The position numbers and the translations under genes are program-made. Shown in pieces: positions 15,478-23,320 of a stretch of DNA of 33,571 nucleotides. Below the pieces are notes generated by a model. It searched no databases and was not told the origin of the DNA. It saw nothing but the letters and a program-made list of their open reading frames with translations. The DNA lies in contig JAFYDK010000077.1 in NCBI GenBank assembly GCA_017544805.1, forward strand, positions 1-33,571, written 5' to 3'. Every line of letters begins with the position of its first letter. Position 1 is the first letter of the stretch. Source of the stretch: Bacteroidales bacterium (lineage in GTDB: Bacteria > Bacteroidota > Bacteroidia > Bacteroidales > UBA3824).

Positions 15478-17094
15478 ATGAAAAAGGTATTATTATTATT
15501 TTTCTTGACTTTGTTTGTCTTTGCCTCGGCAAGCGCACAACGCAAGAAAAAAGATACTTTAAATATTTGTCGTCCGGGAAGTTATGTACTTTGCGATTTA
15601 GGCGGCGGTTTGCATACTATGAATTACTCTCTTGATGGTTACGGGCGTAAAACTCCCGGTTTCGGAGGGCTTTTCAGAGTAGGTTATCGTTATTTTTTGG
15701 AAAACGGTTTCGGTGTCGGTATTGATTTGAACTTCAGATCATACGGTTCTAACGGTGAATTCAACTATACAAACGCAATTGAAGGTGCTATTGATACTGA
15801 TAACGAAGTTTATGAGCACAGAACATATTACGCTTATTTGAAAGAAAGACAAAGACAAACCATGATAGGTATTCCTATCGGTGTGTATTATCATCATAAA
15901 TTAGAGAAAAAATTGAAAATCGGTGGCGGTATAGGTGCTTTAACACAGTTTGTCGCATTTGATAAGTTCAAAACACGGGCTCATTATGTTGAAACAAGAG
16001 GTTATTATCAGCAATACCGTCTTGAACTTTTTGATATGCCGCAGCATTATTTTTATAAGGATGACAATTTTTCAGGACATTACAATTATAAACCCTCGTT
16101 TGGTGCTTTTTTGGAGTTTGACATAATGTATGTCTTGAATCCGAGATTGGATTTGAATTTTGGATTCTATTCGACATACGGCTTTAATAATCAGAAAGAT
16201 ACGTACAATAATTATCAATTCGACCCTGATTGTATGTCGCCTGATGCTTATCAAAATCCTATTTACAACGGTGTTTTGGCATCTAATGTTGTTGATAAAA
16301 TTCATCCGCTTTCATTGGGTTTGATGGCGGGTGTGAGATACCGTCTTGTCAGCTCACCGAAGAACAAAATTCCGGATGAAGAGAAACCGAAGAAAGAAAA
16401 AACCGAGAAAGAGAAGAAAGACAAAAAGGATAAACCAGGAAAGGACGAAAAGAACAAACCTGACAACAAGCCTGAGATTGATTCTACGGATTATGTTCCG
16501 CCTATTATTATCGAAGATGACGATGATGATAACGGCAGCTTGGTTCCCAAACGTGAGGAGAATCCGAAGAAGGACGAACAGCCTAAGGTTGAGGACGAGC
16601 CGAAGAAAGAGGACGAACAGCCTAAGGTTGAGGACGAGCCGAAGAAAGAGGACGAACAGCCTAAGGTTGAGGACGAACCTAAGAAAGAGGACGAACAGCC
16701 TAAGGTTGAGGACGAACCTAAGAAAGAGGACGAACCTAAGGAAGAGTTCAAAGAGCGGACATTTGTTGCCGTTAATTTCGACTTCAACAGGGCGGACATT
16801 AAGACTAAATTCGCAAACAATAAGATGTTTGACGATATTGCCGAGATTGCAAAGGAATATCCTGAGGCTAAGATTAAAATCGTGGGTCATACTTGCGACA
16901 TCGGTACGGCAGAACAAAATGATGCTTTGGGCTTGAAACGTGCTGAATCGGCTAAAGAATTGCTTGTAAAACGTGGTATTAGTCCTGATAGAATTATTTG
17001 TGAATCAATGGGTTTGAGGAAACCTTTGGTTCCGAATACTTCAGAGGCGAACAGAGCTAAAAACCGTCGTATAGAAATAATAATAACACAATAA
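15478..17094 (+). CDS. OmpA-family outer-membrane protein with acidic repeat linker
   Basis: 538 aa. A signal peptide ends at about ASAQ (residue 21). Residues about 28-295 alternate aromatic/hydrophobic strands (FRVGYRYFLENGFGVGIDL) and look like an outer-membrane beta-barrel. A highly charged linker (about 300-425) starts lysine-rich and continues as four 13-aa repeats with the core DEQPKVEDEPKKE. The C-terminus (about 425-535) is an OmpA peptidoglycan-binding domain: VNFDFNRADIK, IVGHTCDIG, LGLKRAESAKELL and ANRAKNRRIEI. It probably ties the outer membrane to peptidoglycan. It starts 5 bp after the T9SS-exported protein, so they are co-expressed; a physical link at the cell surface is an inference. 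Confidence 0.93.
   Translation: MKKVLLLFFLTLFVFASASAQRKKKDTLNICRPGSYVLCDLGGGLHTMNYSLDGYGRKTPGFGGLFRVGYRYFLENGFGVGIDLNFRSYGSNGEFNYTNAIEGAIDTDNEVYEHRTYYAYLKERQRQTMIGIPIGVYYHHKLEKKLKIGGGIGALTQFVAFDKFKTRAHYVETRGYYQQYRLELFDMPQHYFYKDDNFSGHYNYKPSFGAFLEFDIMYVLNPRLDLNFGFYSTYGFNNQKDTYNNYQFDPDCMSPDAYQNPIYNGVLASNVVDKIHPLSLGLMAGVRYRLVSSPKNKIPDEEKPKKEKTEKEKKDKKDKPGKDEKNKPDNKPEIDSTDYVPPIIIEDDDDDNGSLVPKREENPKKDEQPKVEDEPKKEDEQPKVEDEPKKEDEQPKVEDEPKKEDEQPKVEDEPKKEDEPKEEFKERTFVAVNFDFNRADIKTKFANNKMFDDIAEIAKEYPEAKIKIVGHTCDIGTAEQNDALGLKRAESAKELLVKRGISPDRIICESMGLRKPLVPNTSEANRAKNRRIEIIITQ
16573..16740 (+). repeat. 39-bp in-frame tandem repeat (4 copies plus partial)
   Basis: Units begin at 16573, 16612, 16651 and 16690, each 39 bp, with a partial unit at 16729. 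Each encodes a 13-aa Pro/Glu/Lys segment of the OmpA-like linker. Differences between copies are mostly synonymous (gag/gaa, ccg/cct). The repeat keeps other frames open and creates long false ORFs on both strands. Confidence 0.96.
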
Positions 17095-17109
17095 CGATTT
17101 AAAACACAA

Positions 17110-17691
17110 ATGGAAAACTTATTTGCAAAAAACACTTTGGTTGTAAACCAAAAATTTACTGTTCTTAACAATCAGTATCAAGTGCTTGATGCTGAGGGCA
17201 AAGAAATTGGTTTTATTCAGGAAAAATCTTCGTTGGGAAGAACTCTTTTGCAGTTTATTGTTTCAAAGAAAATGCTTCCCTTTGAATTAAATATTCTTGA
17301 TGAATCAAAAAATGTTATCGCTTCGATTACAAAGGGCGTAACATTTTTTATGGCGAAAATCACGGTTAAAAACTCTAAAGGCGTAGAGATTGCGAAAATT
17401 GCTCAAAAATTTTCGTTGAAACCTAAGTTTGAAATTACCGATATGCAGGGCAATAAAATCGCTGCTATTGAGGGTGATTGGTTTGCATGGGATTTTCACA
17501 TTACCGATTCTAAAGGAACTGAAATCGGAACGGTTTCAAAGAAATGGGGCGGACTTGTGAAAGAAATCTTCACCGATTCTGATAAGTACGTTGTTAATAT
17601 TTCGGATTCTCTTACCGAGGAAAATCAGCGTATCGCAGTTCTTTCTACCGCTGTCGTTATCGATATGATTTTGAAAGAACAGAACAATTAA
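17110..17691 (+). CDS. LURP-one-related / phospholipid-scramblase-like protein
   Basis: 193 aa, no signal peptide or membrane segment. The sequence is a run of short beta strands with repeated D/N-x-x-G-x-E/K-I turns (DAEGKEIG, NSKGVEIA, DMQGNKIA, DSKGTEIG), the tubby-like 12-strand barrel seen in the LOR/scramblase family. WFAWDFHITD and KKWGGLVKEIFTDSDKYVV match family hallmark regions. Biochemical function in bacteria is not established; membrane binding is a possibility. It begins 15 bp after the OmpA-like gene and ends at a strong terminator, so it is the third gene of the surface operon, unexpected company for a cytosolic protein. Confidence 0.82.
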   Translation: MENLFAKNTLVVNQKFTVLNNQYQVLDAEGKEIGFIQEKSSLGRTLLQFIVSKKMLPFELNILDESKNVIASITKGVTFFMAKITVKNSKGVEIAKIAQKFSLKPKFEITDMQGNKIAAIEGDWFAWDFHITDSKGTEIGTVSKKWGGLVKEIFTDSDKYVVNISDSLTEENQRIAVLSTAVVIDMILKEQNN

Positions 17692-17695
17692 TACA

Positions 17696-17729
17696 AAAAA
17701 AGGTTGCTTAAAAAAAAGCAACCTTTTTT
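17696..17729. terminator. Bidirectional terminator between convergent genes
   Basis: A 14-bp stem (17696-17709 with 17716-17729) of A-run plus GGTTGCTT and its complement, 6-nt loop. T-runs flank the GC core on both strands, so it can end both the surface operon and the minus-strand deacetylase gene. Confidence 0.93.
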
Positions 17730-17745
17730 GTTTTTTATTGAACAA

Positions 17746-18837
17746 TTATTTTGCGAAAAAATCTTCAAAAAGATTGATTGTTTTTTCGATACCTTCGCTT
17801 ATCTCTGAAAGCAAAATATATTCATCGGCGGTGTGCGAACGGTTGCTGTCGCCGGGTCCCATTTTAAGACTTGCGTACGGCATTACAGCGCGGTCTGAAG
17901 TCGTTGGTGAGCCAAAAAGTTTGAAACCTTTAGCCTTGGCAAGTTTTATCAGAGGGTGATTTTCGTCGATGTGTGAAGATTTCAATTTGAAAGAACGGGG
18001 TTTTACTTCCGTATCTTTGTTCGGAATGTTAGCCTTAATAATGTCCAAAACCTCTTGATGCGTATATTTTTCCGTGATTCTGATATCAACCATGAAACTA
18101 CATTCGGAAGGAATTACGTTGTGAAGCGTTCCGGCATTAATTCCCGTAACGGTGCATTTAACGTCGCCGAGCCATGGAGAGGTCTTTTCAAATTTATAAT
18201 TTTTAAGCCAATTAATATCTTCTAACGCCTTGTAAATCGCATTTATGCCTGTGTTGCGGGCTGCGTGTCCTGTTTTGCCTTTTGCTATGCAATCGAGGAC
18301 TAAAATGCCTTTTTCTGCAACTGAAATTTCCATACAAGTCGGCTCGCCTACAACTGCAAATTCTATTTCAGGAAGTTTTCCCAAAATGCTTTGAACGCCG
18401 TTGTCGCCGGAATTTTCTTCTTCAGCCGTTATCGCAACTATCAGATTGTAAGGAAGTTGCTCTTGATTATAAAAATAAAGAAACGTCGAAAGGAGATTAA
18501 TTGCCGCTCCGCCCGCATCATTGCTGCCTAAACCATACAAAACTCCGTTTTCAACATCGGGACTGAACGGGTCGCGCGTGTATGTTTTAGCGGGCAAAAC
18601 AGTGTCGTGATGCGAATTGAAAAGTATCGTGGGCTTGTTTTCGTCGAAATTTTTGCTGATTGCCCATACATTGTTCAGATGACGGTTTACTTGAGCTACA
18701 CCGTGCGATTTTAGATAATTGAAAATTAATTCTGCCGTTTTGTCTTCGTTTCTTGACACGGAAGGCGTCTTGATAAGATTTTTCAAGAGTTCGATGCCCT
18801 CTAAGGTCAGTTTTTCTGCTAAAGATTTTTCTTTCAT
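17746..18837 (-). CDS. argE: M20 metallo-deacylase, ArgE-type (N-acyl-ornithine deacetylase)
   Basis: 363 aa, cytosolic. M20 zinc-site motifs: NSHHDTV (H76, D78), GLGSNDAGG with D107, catalytic E139 followed by E140 in ITAEEENSG, and VGEPT with E at about 168. The N-terminal LIKTPSVSRNEDKTAELI and SNDAGG patterns match the Bacteroidota enzyme used as the last deacylation step of ornithine synthesis, where the acyl group is often succinyl rather than acetyl (established for Bacteroides). The exact acyl group cannot be read from this sequence. Other arg genes are not nearby. The gene converges with the surface operon and diverges from the SulP gene. Confidence 0.85.
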   Translation of the reverse strand: MKEKSLAEKLTLEGIELLKNLIKTPSVSRNEDKTAELIFNYLKSHGVAQVNRHLNNVWAISKNFDENKPTILFNSHHDTVLPAKTYTRDPFSPDVENGVLYGLGSNDAGGAAINLLSTFLYFYNQEQLPYNLIVAITAEEENSGDNGVQSILGKLPEIEFAVVGEPTCMEISVAEKGILVLDCIAKGKTGHAARNTGINAIYKALEDINWLKNYKFEKTSPWLGDVKCTVTGINAGTLHNVIPSECSFMVDIRITEKYTHQEVLDIIKANIPNKDTEVKPRSFKLKSSHIDENHPLIKLAKAKGFKLFGSPTTSDRAVMPYASLKMGPGDSNRSHTADEYILLSEISEGIEKTINLFEDFFAK

Positions 18838-18863
18838 AATTCTAACATATTTTTTTCTTAGGG

Positions 18864-18871
18864 CAAATTTA
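18864..18871 (-). promoter_or_regulatory. -7 box (TAAATTTG) for the deacetylase gene
   Basis: CAAATTTA on the plus strand reads TAAATTTG on the minus strand, 26 bp before the ATG. No matching -33 TTG is evident. Confidence 0.5.
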
Positions 18872-18993
18872 GAATTTTTTTTAATAAAAAACTCTTTTTC
18901 GATCTTTTTAGTCTTAAATTAATTGTTAATTAACCTTTTGGCGAATTAAAAATTTCTTAAATAATTCTAAAAATAGGTTAAATATTGTTTCTC

Positions 18994-19001
18994 TATCTTT
19001 G
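18994..19001 (+). promoter_or_regulatory. -7 box (TATCTTTG) for the SulP gene
   Basis: TATCTTTG fits TAnnTTTG and lies 31 bp before the GTG start; the -33 position is AT-rich without TTG. Confidence 0.6.
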
Positions 19002-19032
19002 CGCTCTGAAAATGTAAAAAAAAATAGTAATT

Positions 19033-20706
19033 GTGGAAAACGTTTTTAAACCGAAATTCTTCTCTGTTTTGAAACAGGGTTATACCAAGCAGATGTTTAA
19101 AGCAGACTGCATGGCGGGTCTGATTGTAGGTATTGTGGCTTTACCTCTTGCAATTGCTTTTGCAGTTGCCTCCGGTGTCAGTCCCGAAAAAGGACTTATA
19201 ACGGCTATTGTTGCCGGATTTATTATCTCGTTTTTGGGCGGTAGTCGTGTTCAAATCGGCGGTCCTACGGGTGCTTTTATCGTTGTTGTGGCAGGTATTG
19301 TTAATACTTACGGATTGTCAGGATTGATGATTTCGACGATGCTGGCGGGTATTTTTCTTGTCTTGTTCGGACTTTTGCACATGGGCAGCGTTATCAAATT
19401 TATTCCGCATCCTTTGGTTGTAGGTTTCACCTCAGGTATTGCCTTGACGATTTTTTCAACCCAAGTAAAAGATGCTTTAGGTCTTGCGATTGCTGACAAA
19501 ATGCCTGCTGATTTCAGCGGAAAATGGGCTGTAATGCTTTCTAACTTATCTTCCGTAAACGTTTACGCACTTGTTTTGACGGTAATTACAATATTGATTT
19601 CGGTATTTTTTGTTAAAATTACTCCGAAAGTTCCGGGTTCGTTTGTTGCGATAATTGTGGTTACGGTTTTGGCAGCGGCTTTTGATATGCCTGTTACGAC
19701 AATTGGTACGGTTTTCGGCGAAATTCCTTCAACTTTTTCCATTGAATTTCCGGGTTTTGACTTTTCTAATATCGCAAGTTATGTAGGTCCGGCTTTAACG
19801 ATTGCCGTTTTGGGTGCAGTTGAATCATTGCTTTCAGCTGTTGTTGCCGACGGTATGATCGGTGGTAATCACAGAAGCAATACAGAACTTATCGCTCAAG
19901 GTATCGCTAATATCGCATCCCCGATTTTAGGCGGTATTCCGGCAACGGGTGCTATTGCAAGGACGGCTACTAATGTTAAAAACGGCGGACGTACTCCCGT
20001 TGCAGGTATTGTTCACGCTATTACATTGCTTTTGATAATGTTGTTTTTCGGAAAATGGGCGACACTTATTCCGATGTCTTGTTTGGCGGGCGTTTTGATT
20101 GTGGTTAGTTACAACATGAGTGAATGGAGATCTTTCGTTTCTATTTGCAAAGGTTCTAAATATGACACGATAATTCTTGTGGTAACGTTTTTACTTACGG
20201 TAATCGTTGATTTGACGGCTGCTATTGAGGTCGGAATGGTTTTGGCAGCATTGCTTTTCATGCAGAGAATGGCATCACAGAGCGAGGTTATCAGCCTTCA
20301 GAGAAATTCCGGCGATCCGTTAGAGAATTATTCAAACTTGCCAAAAGGTATTGAAGTTTATGAAATCAGCGGACCTTTCTTTTTCGGTGCCGCTAAAAAA
20401 TATCGTGAAACTCTTCGTCAGTTCGGAAATGAGGCCAAAGTTTTGGTAATAAGAATGAGGCACGTTCCGTTTATGGACGCAACCGGCGCAAGAAATTTCA
20501 GCGCGGTTTTGGACGATTTAAAGGAAATTAATGTAAAAGTAATTCTTTCTGGTGTAAACGATTCAGTTTACAAGGAACTCAACAAAACGGGTCTTATCGA
20601 AAAACTTAACAGCAGAAATGTTTGTCCTAATTTCGATTTGGCTTCCGAGAGGGCAAAAGTCGTTTTGAGCGAGTTGGAATTGCAAACTAATAATCAAAGT
20701 TCATAG
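19033..20706 (+). CDS. SulP-family anion transporter with STAS domain
   Basis: 557 aa, starting at GTG 19033; no in-frame ATG fits the family N-terminus. About 10-12 membrane segments occupy residues about 25-410, with the conserved early stretch GLIVGIVALPLAIAFAVASG and QIGGPTGAFIVVVAG. A cytosolic STAS domain (about 435-540) includes VLVIRMRHVPFMDATGARNF. The family moves sulfate, bicarbonate or other anions at the inner membrane. Substrate cannot be decided from the sequence: no carbonic anhydrase or sulfate assimilation gene is adjacent. It has its own promoter box and a strong terminator, so it is probably monocistronic. Confidence 0.94.
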   Translation: MENVFKPKFFSVLKQGYTKQMFKADCMAGLIVGIVALPLAIAFAVASGVSPEKGLITAIVAGFIISFLGGSRVQIGGPTGAFIVVVAGIVNTYGLSGLMISTMLAGIFLVLFGLLHMGSVIKFIPHPLVVGFTSGIALTIFSTQVKDALGLAIADKMPADFSGKWAVMLSNLSSVNVYALVLTVITILISVFFVKITPKVPGSFVAIIVVTVLAAAFDMPVTTIGTVFGEIPSTFSIEFPGFDFSNIASYVGPALTIAVLGAVESLLSAVVADGMIGGNHRSNTELIAQGIANIASPILGGIPATGAIARTATNVKNGGRTPVAGIVHAITLLLIMLFFGKWATLIPMSCLAGVLIVVSYNMSEWRSFVSICKGSKYDTIILVVTFLLTVIVDLTAAIEVGMVLAALLFMQRMASQSEVISLQRNSGDPLENYSNLPKGIEVYEISGPFFFGAAKKYRETLRQFGNEAKVLVIRMRHVPFMDATGARNFSAVLDDLKEINVKVILSGVNDSVYKELNKTGLIEKLNSRNVCPNFDLASERAKVVLSELELQTNNQSS

Positions 20707-20730
20707 TATTTTAAGGTTAATATTTTGTGT

Positions 20731-20780
20731 ACTGCATTGCGTTTTTTCGGGTATTAAAAAACGTAATGCAGTTTTTTTTT
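20731..20780 (+). terminator. Terminator of the SulP gene
   Basis: 17-bp stem (20731-20747 with 20756-20772, one G-U), 8-nt loop, then T-run to 20780. The pepT -7 box begins 2 bp later. Confidence 0.95.
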
Positions 20781-20781
20781 A

Positions 20782-20789
20782 TAATTTTG
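20782..20789 (+). promoter_or_regulatory. -7 box (TAATTTTG) for pepT
   Basis: TAATTTTG is directly after the T-run of the SulP terminator and 24 bp before the pepT ATG. Its -33 region would fall inside the terminator stem. Confidence 0.6.
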
Positions 20790-20813
20790 CATCCGGACTA
20801 ATTTTGATAAAAA

Positions 20814-22040
20814 ATGATAAACAAAAACGAACTTTTAGAAAGATTTTTAAGGTATGTGAGGGTTTGGACGACCTCTGATTCCTTGAAGGCGGATTCAGGA
20901 CAATGTCCTTCGACACCCAATCAGTTCGATTTGGCACGAATCCTTGAAAAAGAATTAAAACAGCTTGGTTTTCAAGGTGTTACTGTAAATGATAAATGTT
21001 TTGTTTACGGTTTTTTGCCCTCTAATGAAGGTTATGAAAACAAGCCTTCCGTAATGTTTCTTTCTCATCTTGACACCTCGGAAGATGTTTCGGGCAAGGA
21101 TGTAGAGCCGATAGTTTGGAAGGAGTTTGTTGATGACAAGATAATTTTGCCTTCGGGTCATTTTATTGAGGGTGCGGAGTTGAAGTCGGCAATCGAAAAC
21201 CATGAAACGATAATCACTTCAAACGGCGAAACTTTGCTCGGTGCTGACGATAAAGCGGGAATTGCCTCTATAATGACGGCGGCTGATTATTTGCAATTGC
21301 ATCCCGAAATTAAACACGGAAAAATCGAGGTTGTTTTTTCTCCTGACGAAGAAACGGGACATTCCATGGACAATGTTCCTTTGGAAATGATTTCTTCGAA
21401 ATCGGCTTATACGGTGGACGGCGGTCATATCGGCGAAATCGAAATTGAATGTTTTAACGCTTATAAATCTTTGATAACATTTTTCGGAAATGCTGTTCAT
21501 ACGGGTTTGGGACGCGGAAAACTTGTTAATGCCGTAACGATGGCGGGCAGTTTTTTGAGCAATCTTCCCCGACACGAGGCTCCTGAAACAACTGACGGTT
21601 ATGAGGGATTTTTTGCGCCGATGGGTGTTGAAGGTTCTATGGAAAAAGCTGAAATTACCGTTTTGTTGAGGGATTTTACGGAAAGCGGTATGGAGTTGAA
21701 GAAACGTCAGATTGAGGCTTTGGCTAATGTTACTGCGCTTAATTTCGGCGGAAAAGTTGAAGTTAAACACGTTTTTCAATACGCTAACATGAAACCGGAA
21801 ATGGACAAAAATCCGAGGGTCGTGATAGATTTGATTAATGCTTGCAAGGAGGCGGGTGTTGCACCGAGAATTGTTCCGATTCGCGGCGGTACGGACGGTT
21901 CGCGTTTAACGCAAAACGGTATTCCTACGCCGAATATTTTTACGGGCGGACATAATTATCATTCACGCACGGAATGGTGTTCGCTTGAACAAATGGAAAA
22001 AGCGGCTGAGGTGATTGTTAATATCGTAAAAGCGAAATAA
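20814..22040 (+). CDS. pepT: Peptidase T (tripeptidase)
   Basis: 408 aa, the family length. A cytosolic M20 zinc aminopeptidase that removes the N-terminal residue of tripeptides. Zinc and catalytic motifs: FLSHLDTS (H85, D87), LLGADDKAG (D145/D146), FSPDEETG with the catalytic E179 and metal E180, TVDGG (D about 201), and a C-terminal GGHNYHSRTEW with the last histidine ligand. The N-terminus ERFLRYVRVWTTSD and QCPSTPNQ are characteristic of PepT rather than ArgE/DapE. It has its own promoter box and ends at a shared bidirectional terminator. Confidence 0.96.
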   Translation: MINKNELLERFLRYVRVWTTSDSLKADSGQCPSTPNQFDLARILEKELKQLGFQGVTVNDKCFVYGFLPSNEGYENKPSVMFLSHLDTSEDVSGKDVEPIVWKEFVDDKIILPSGHFIEGAELKSAIENHETIITSNGETLLGADDKAGIASIMTAADYLQLHPEIKHGKIEVVFSPDEETGHSMDNVPLEMISSKSAYTVDGGHIGEIEIECFNAYKSLITFFGNAVHTGLGRGKLVNAVTMAGSFLSNLPRHEAPETTDGYEGFFAPMGVEGSMEKAEITVLLRDFTESGMELKKRQIEALANVTALNFGGKVEVKHVFQYANMKPEMDKNPRVVIDLINACKEAGVAPRIVPIRGGTDGSRLTQNGIPTPNIFTGGHNYHSRTEWCSLEQMEKAAEVIVNIVKAK

Positions 22041-22048
22041 TTAAAAAT

Positions 22049-22091
22049 AAAAAAATCGGTTGGCAAGAAAAGAAACCAACCGATTTTTTTT
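22049..22091. terminator. Bidirectional terminator, pepT / tRNA-Leu
   Basis: ATCGGTTGG (22055-22063) pairs with CCAACCGAT (22076-22084), extended by A/T runs on both sides, 12-nt loop. It can stop pepT from the left and the minus-strand tRNA-Leu from the right. Confidence 0.92.
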
Positions 22092-22095
22092 GTTT

Positions 22096-22180
22096 TGGTA
22101 CCCGGAACAGGACTCGAACCTGCAAACCTCGCGGCACTAGAACCTGAAACTAGCGCGTCTACCAATTTCGCCATCCGGGC
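22096..22180 (-). tRNA. tRNA-Leu (anticodon CAG), CCA encoded
   Basis: 85 nt on the minus strand including CCA. Acceptor GCCCGGA pairs with TCCGGGT (one G-U). The D-arm ATTGGTAGACGC is typical of class II tRNA-Leu, the anticodon loop TTCAGGT holds CAG, a long variable arm follows, and the T-arm is GCAGGTTCGAGTCCTGT. The base pair next to the anticodon loop (31-39) would be a T-T mismatch. Unlike the two tRNA-Arg genes in this window, the 3' CCA is in the DNA. Confidence 0.93.
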
Positions 22181-22217
22181 AGATAAAAAATTACTTTTTT
22201 TTTGATTTTTTGCGCTG

Positions 22218-22225
22218 CAAATTTA
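22218..22225 (-). promoter_or_regulatory. -7 box (TAAATTTG) for tRNA-Leu
   Basis: CAAATTTA on the plus strand, 38 bp upstream of the tRNA 5' end in minus orientation. A possible -33 TTTG (22250-22253) has a spacer of 24 bp, slightly long. Confidence 0.5.
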
Positions 22226-22278
22226 AAAAATTTTTTTTAATTTTTAAATCAAATTTTAAGAAAAAAATCAAAAAAAAA

Positions 22279-23262
22279 ATGGGAAATTTATTACAGCCTA
22301 ATTATCAGTTTCTTAGTAGCGGTGAAAAAGCTATTTTGTACACGATTTCATTGCTGCCTGAAAAAATGTATTCTGCTAATTATATCTTCAAAGTTTTCGG
22401 TCTGAATCACGATTCTAAAGAGGGCGTTGAATTTTTTGATACTTTGCACGGTTTAACGGCAAAGGGTTGGTTGAATTTTTCAAAAGGCAATTATCAACTC
22501 AACGGAGTCAAAAAAAAGTTGCTTTATTCTTTCCGTCTTCCCGATTTTCATTATTTCAGACGGTTGGCAAAAAACGTTACGAACTTTTTTTCAAGGTATA
22601 ATAACATCGAAAAAATTCCTGCTGAGGTTCTTGAAAATCAGGAACAGGTTGCCGTTAATATCCTTGATAATATTTTAAGACCGACAAAACAAATTGCGGT
22701 TTTAGCGAGAAATCTTTCTAATTATTATAAACGCAAAAAAGCCGTTTATCAAGCTTTCAAATATTCTGCATTAGCGGTTGAAATGCAAAAAGAACTTGAC
22801 GACAAGGACGATGATTTGTGCTGTTGTTTAGCCGAAAGAGCCTCGCTGCTTTATTCCATGAAAAAATACAAAGAGGCAATAATTGACGCTTTGCATTGTT
22901 TGACACTTTGTATGGAAGGCGATTCAATGAAAAAATACTGCTCAAGGCAGCTTTCTTTAGGAATTTTGGCAGCCTCTTATGAAAAGACAGGAAATTATGA
23001 CTTGTCGTTTAAATACGCTTTAAATGCCTTAAAATTGGGTAGAGAACTCAAACTCTCGGCAACCTTGCAGCAGTGGCTTAGTTATTATAACGCAGGAATT
23101 TCATTTTTTAGGAACAGAAAGTTTTCTGATGCGTGGCTTTGTATCGTAAAGGCATACGCAGAGTTTTGCGACGAAAAAAGCAAAAAACCGGCTTTTTTTT
23201 CAAAATTGAATTTCCGTAGAATTTTTTACGAGTTCGTTTACAGATTTTGCAGACTTTTTTAG
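22279..23262 (+). CDS. Unknown protein, winged-helix-like N-terminus and TPR-like helices
   Basis: 327 aa from ATG 22279. A longer frame from a TTG at 22210 would run through the tRNA promoter and encode a poly-Lys/Phe leader, so it is rejected. I do not recognise a named family. Residues about 12-75 (LSSGEKAILYTISLLPEKMYSA then GLTAKGWLNFSKGNYQL) look like the winged-helix element that follows nucleotide-binding domains in STAND-type ATPases, but no ATPase domain is present. Residues about 160-290 form helix pairs with TPR spacing (AFKYSALAVEMQKEL, KKYKEAIIDALHCL, NYDLSFKYALNALKLG). No signal peptide; a cytosolic interaction scaffold is an inference. The start follows a very A/T-rich leader with no promoter box in plus orientation, and a strong terminator follows. 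Confidence 0.8.
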   Translation: MGNLLQPNYQFLSSGEKAILYTISLLPEKMYSANYIFKVFGLNHDSKEGVEFFDTLHGLTAKGWLNFSKGNYQLNGVKKKLLYSFRLPDFHYFRRLAKNVTNFFSRYNNIEKIPAEVLENQEQVAVNILDNILRPTKQIAVLARNLSNYYKRKKAVYQAFKYSALAVEMQKELDDKDDDLCCCLAERASLLYSMKKYKEAIIDALHCLTLCMEGDSMKKYCSRQLSLGILAASYEKTGNYDLSFKYALNALKLGRELKLSATLQQWLSYYNAGISFFRNRKFSDAWLCIVKAYAEFCDEKSKKPAFFSKLNFRRIFYEFVYRFCRLF

Positions 23263-23267
23263 AAATA

Positions 23268-23303
23268 AAAAAGAGGTTGTCGTTTTTATGGCAACCTCTT
23301 TTT
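23268..23303. terminator. Bidirectional terminator between convergent genes
   Basis: AAAAAGAGGTTG (23268-23279) pairs perfectly with CAACCTCTTTTT (23292-23303), 12-nt loop, serving the TPR-like gene and the minus-strand dehydratase gene. Confidence 0.93.
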
Positions 23304-23320
23304 CTGTTAAGAATATTTTC

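Noticed and set aside
16573..16740. Possible CRISPR array
   Set aside because: The repeats are directly adjacent without spacers, are in-frame coding, and no cas gene is present.
16346..16936. Long ORFs in other frames over the OmpA linker, including Arg/Lys-rich and Leu-rich ones
   Set aside because: They are shadows kept open by the 39-bp repeat; no start context or family signal.
17746..18837. DapE (succinyl-diaminopimelate desuccinylase) or carboxypeptidase instead of ArgE
   Set aside because: The motif pattern GLGSNDAGG and overall length fit the Bacteroidota ornithine deacylase better, although substrate is not proven.
19557..19566. TAAACGTTTA palindrome like the arms near thrC
   Set aside because: It lies inside the SulP coding region and is a short AT-rich palindrome; chance is the simplest explanation.
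22210..22278. TTG start and Lys/Phe-rich leader of the TPR-like protein
   Set aside because: It overlaps the tRNA-Leu promoter and is low-complexity A/T translation; ATG 22279 is preferred.
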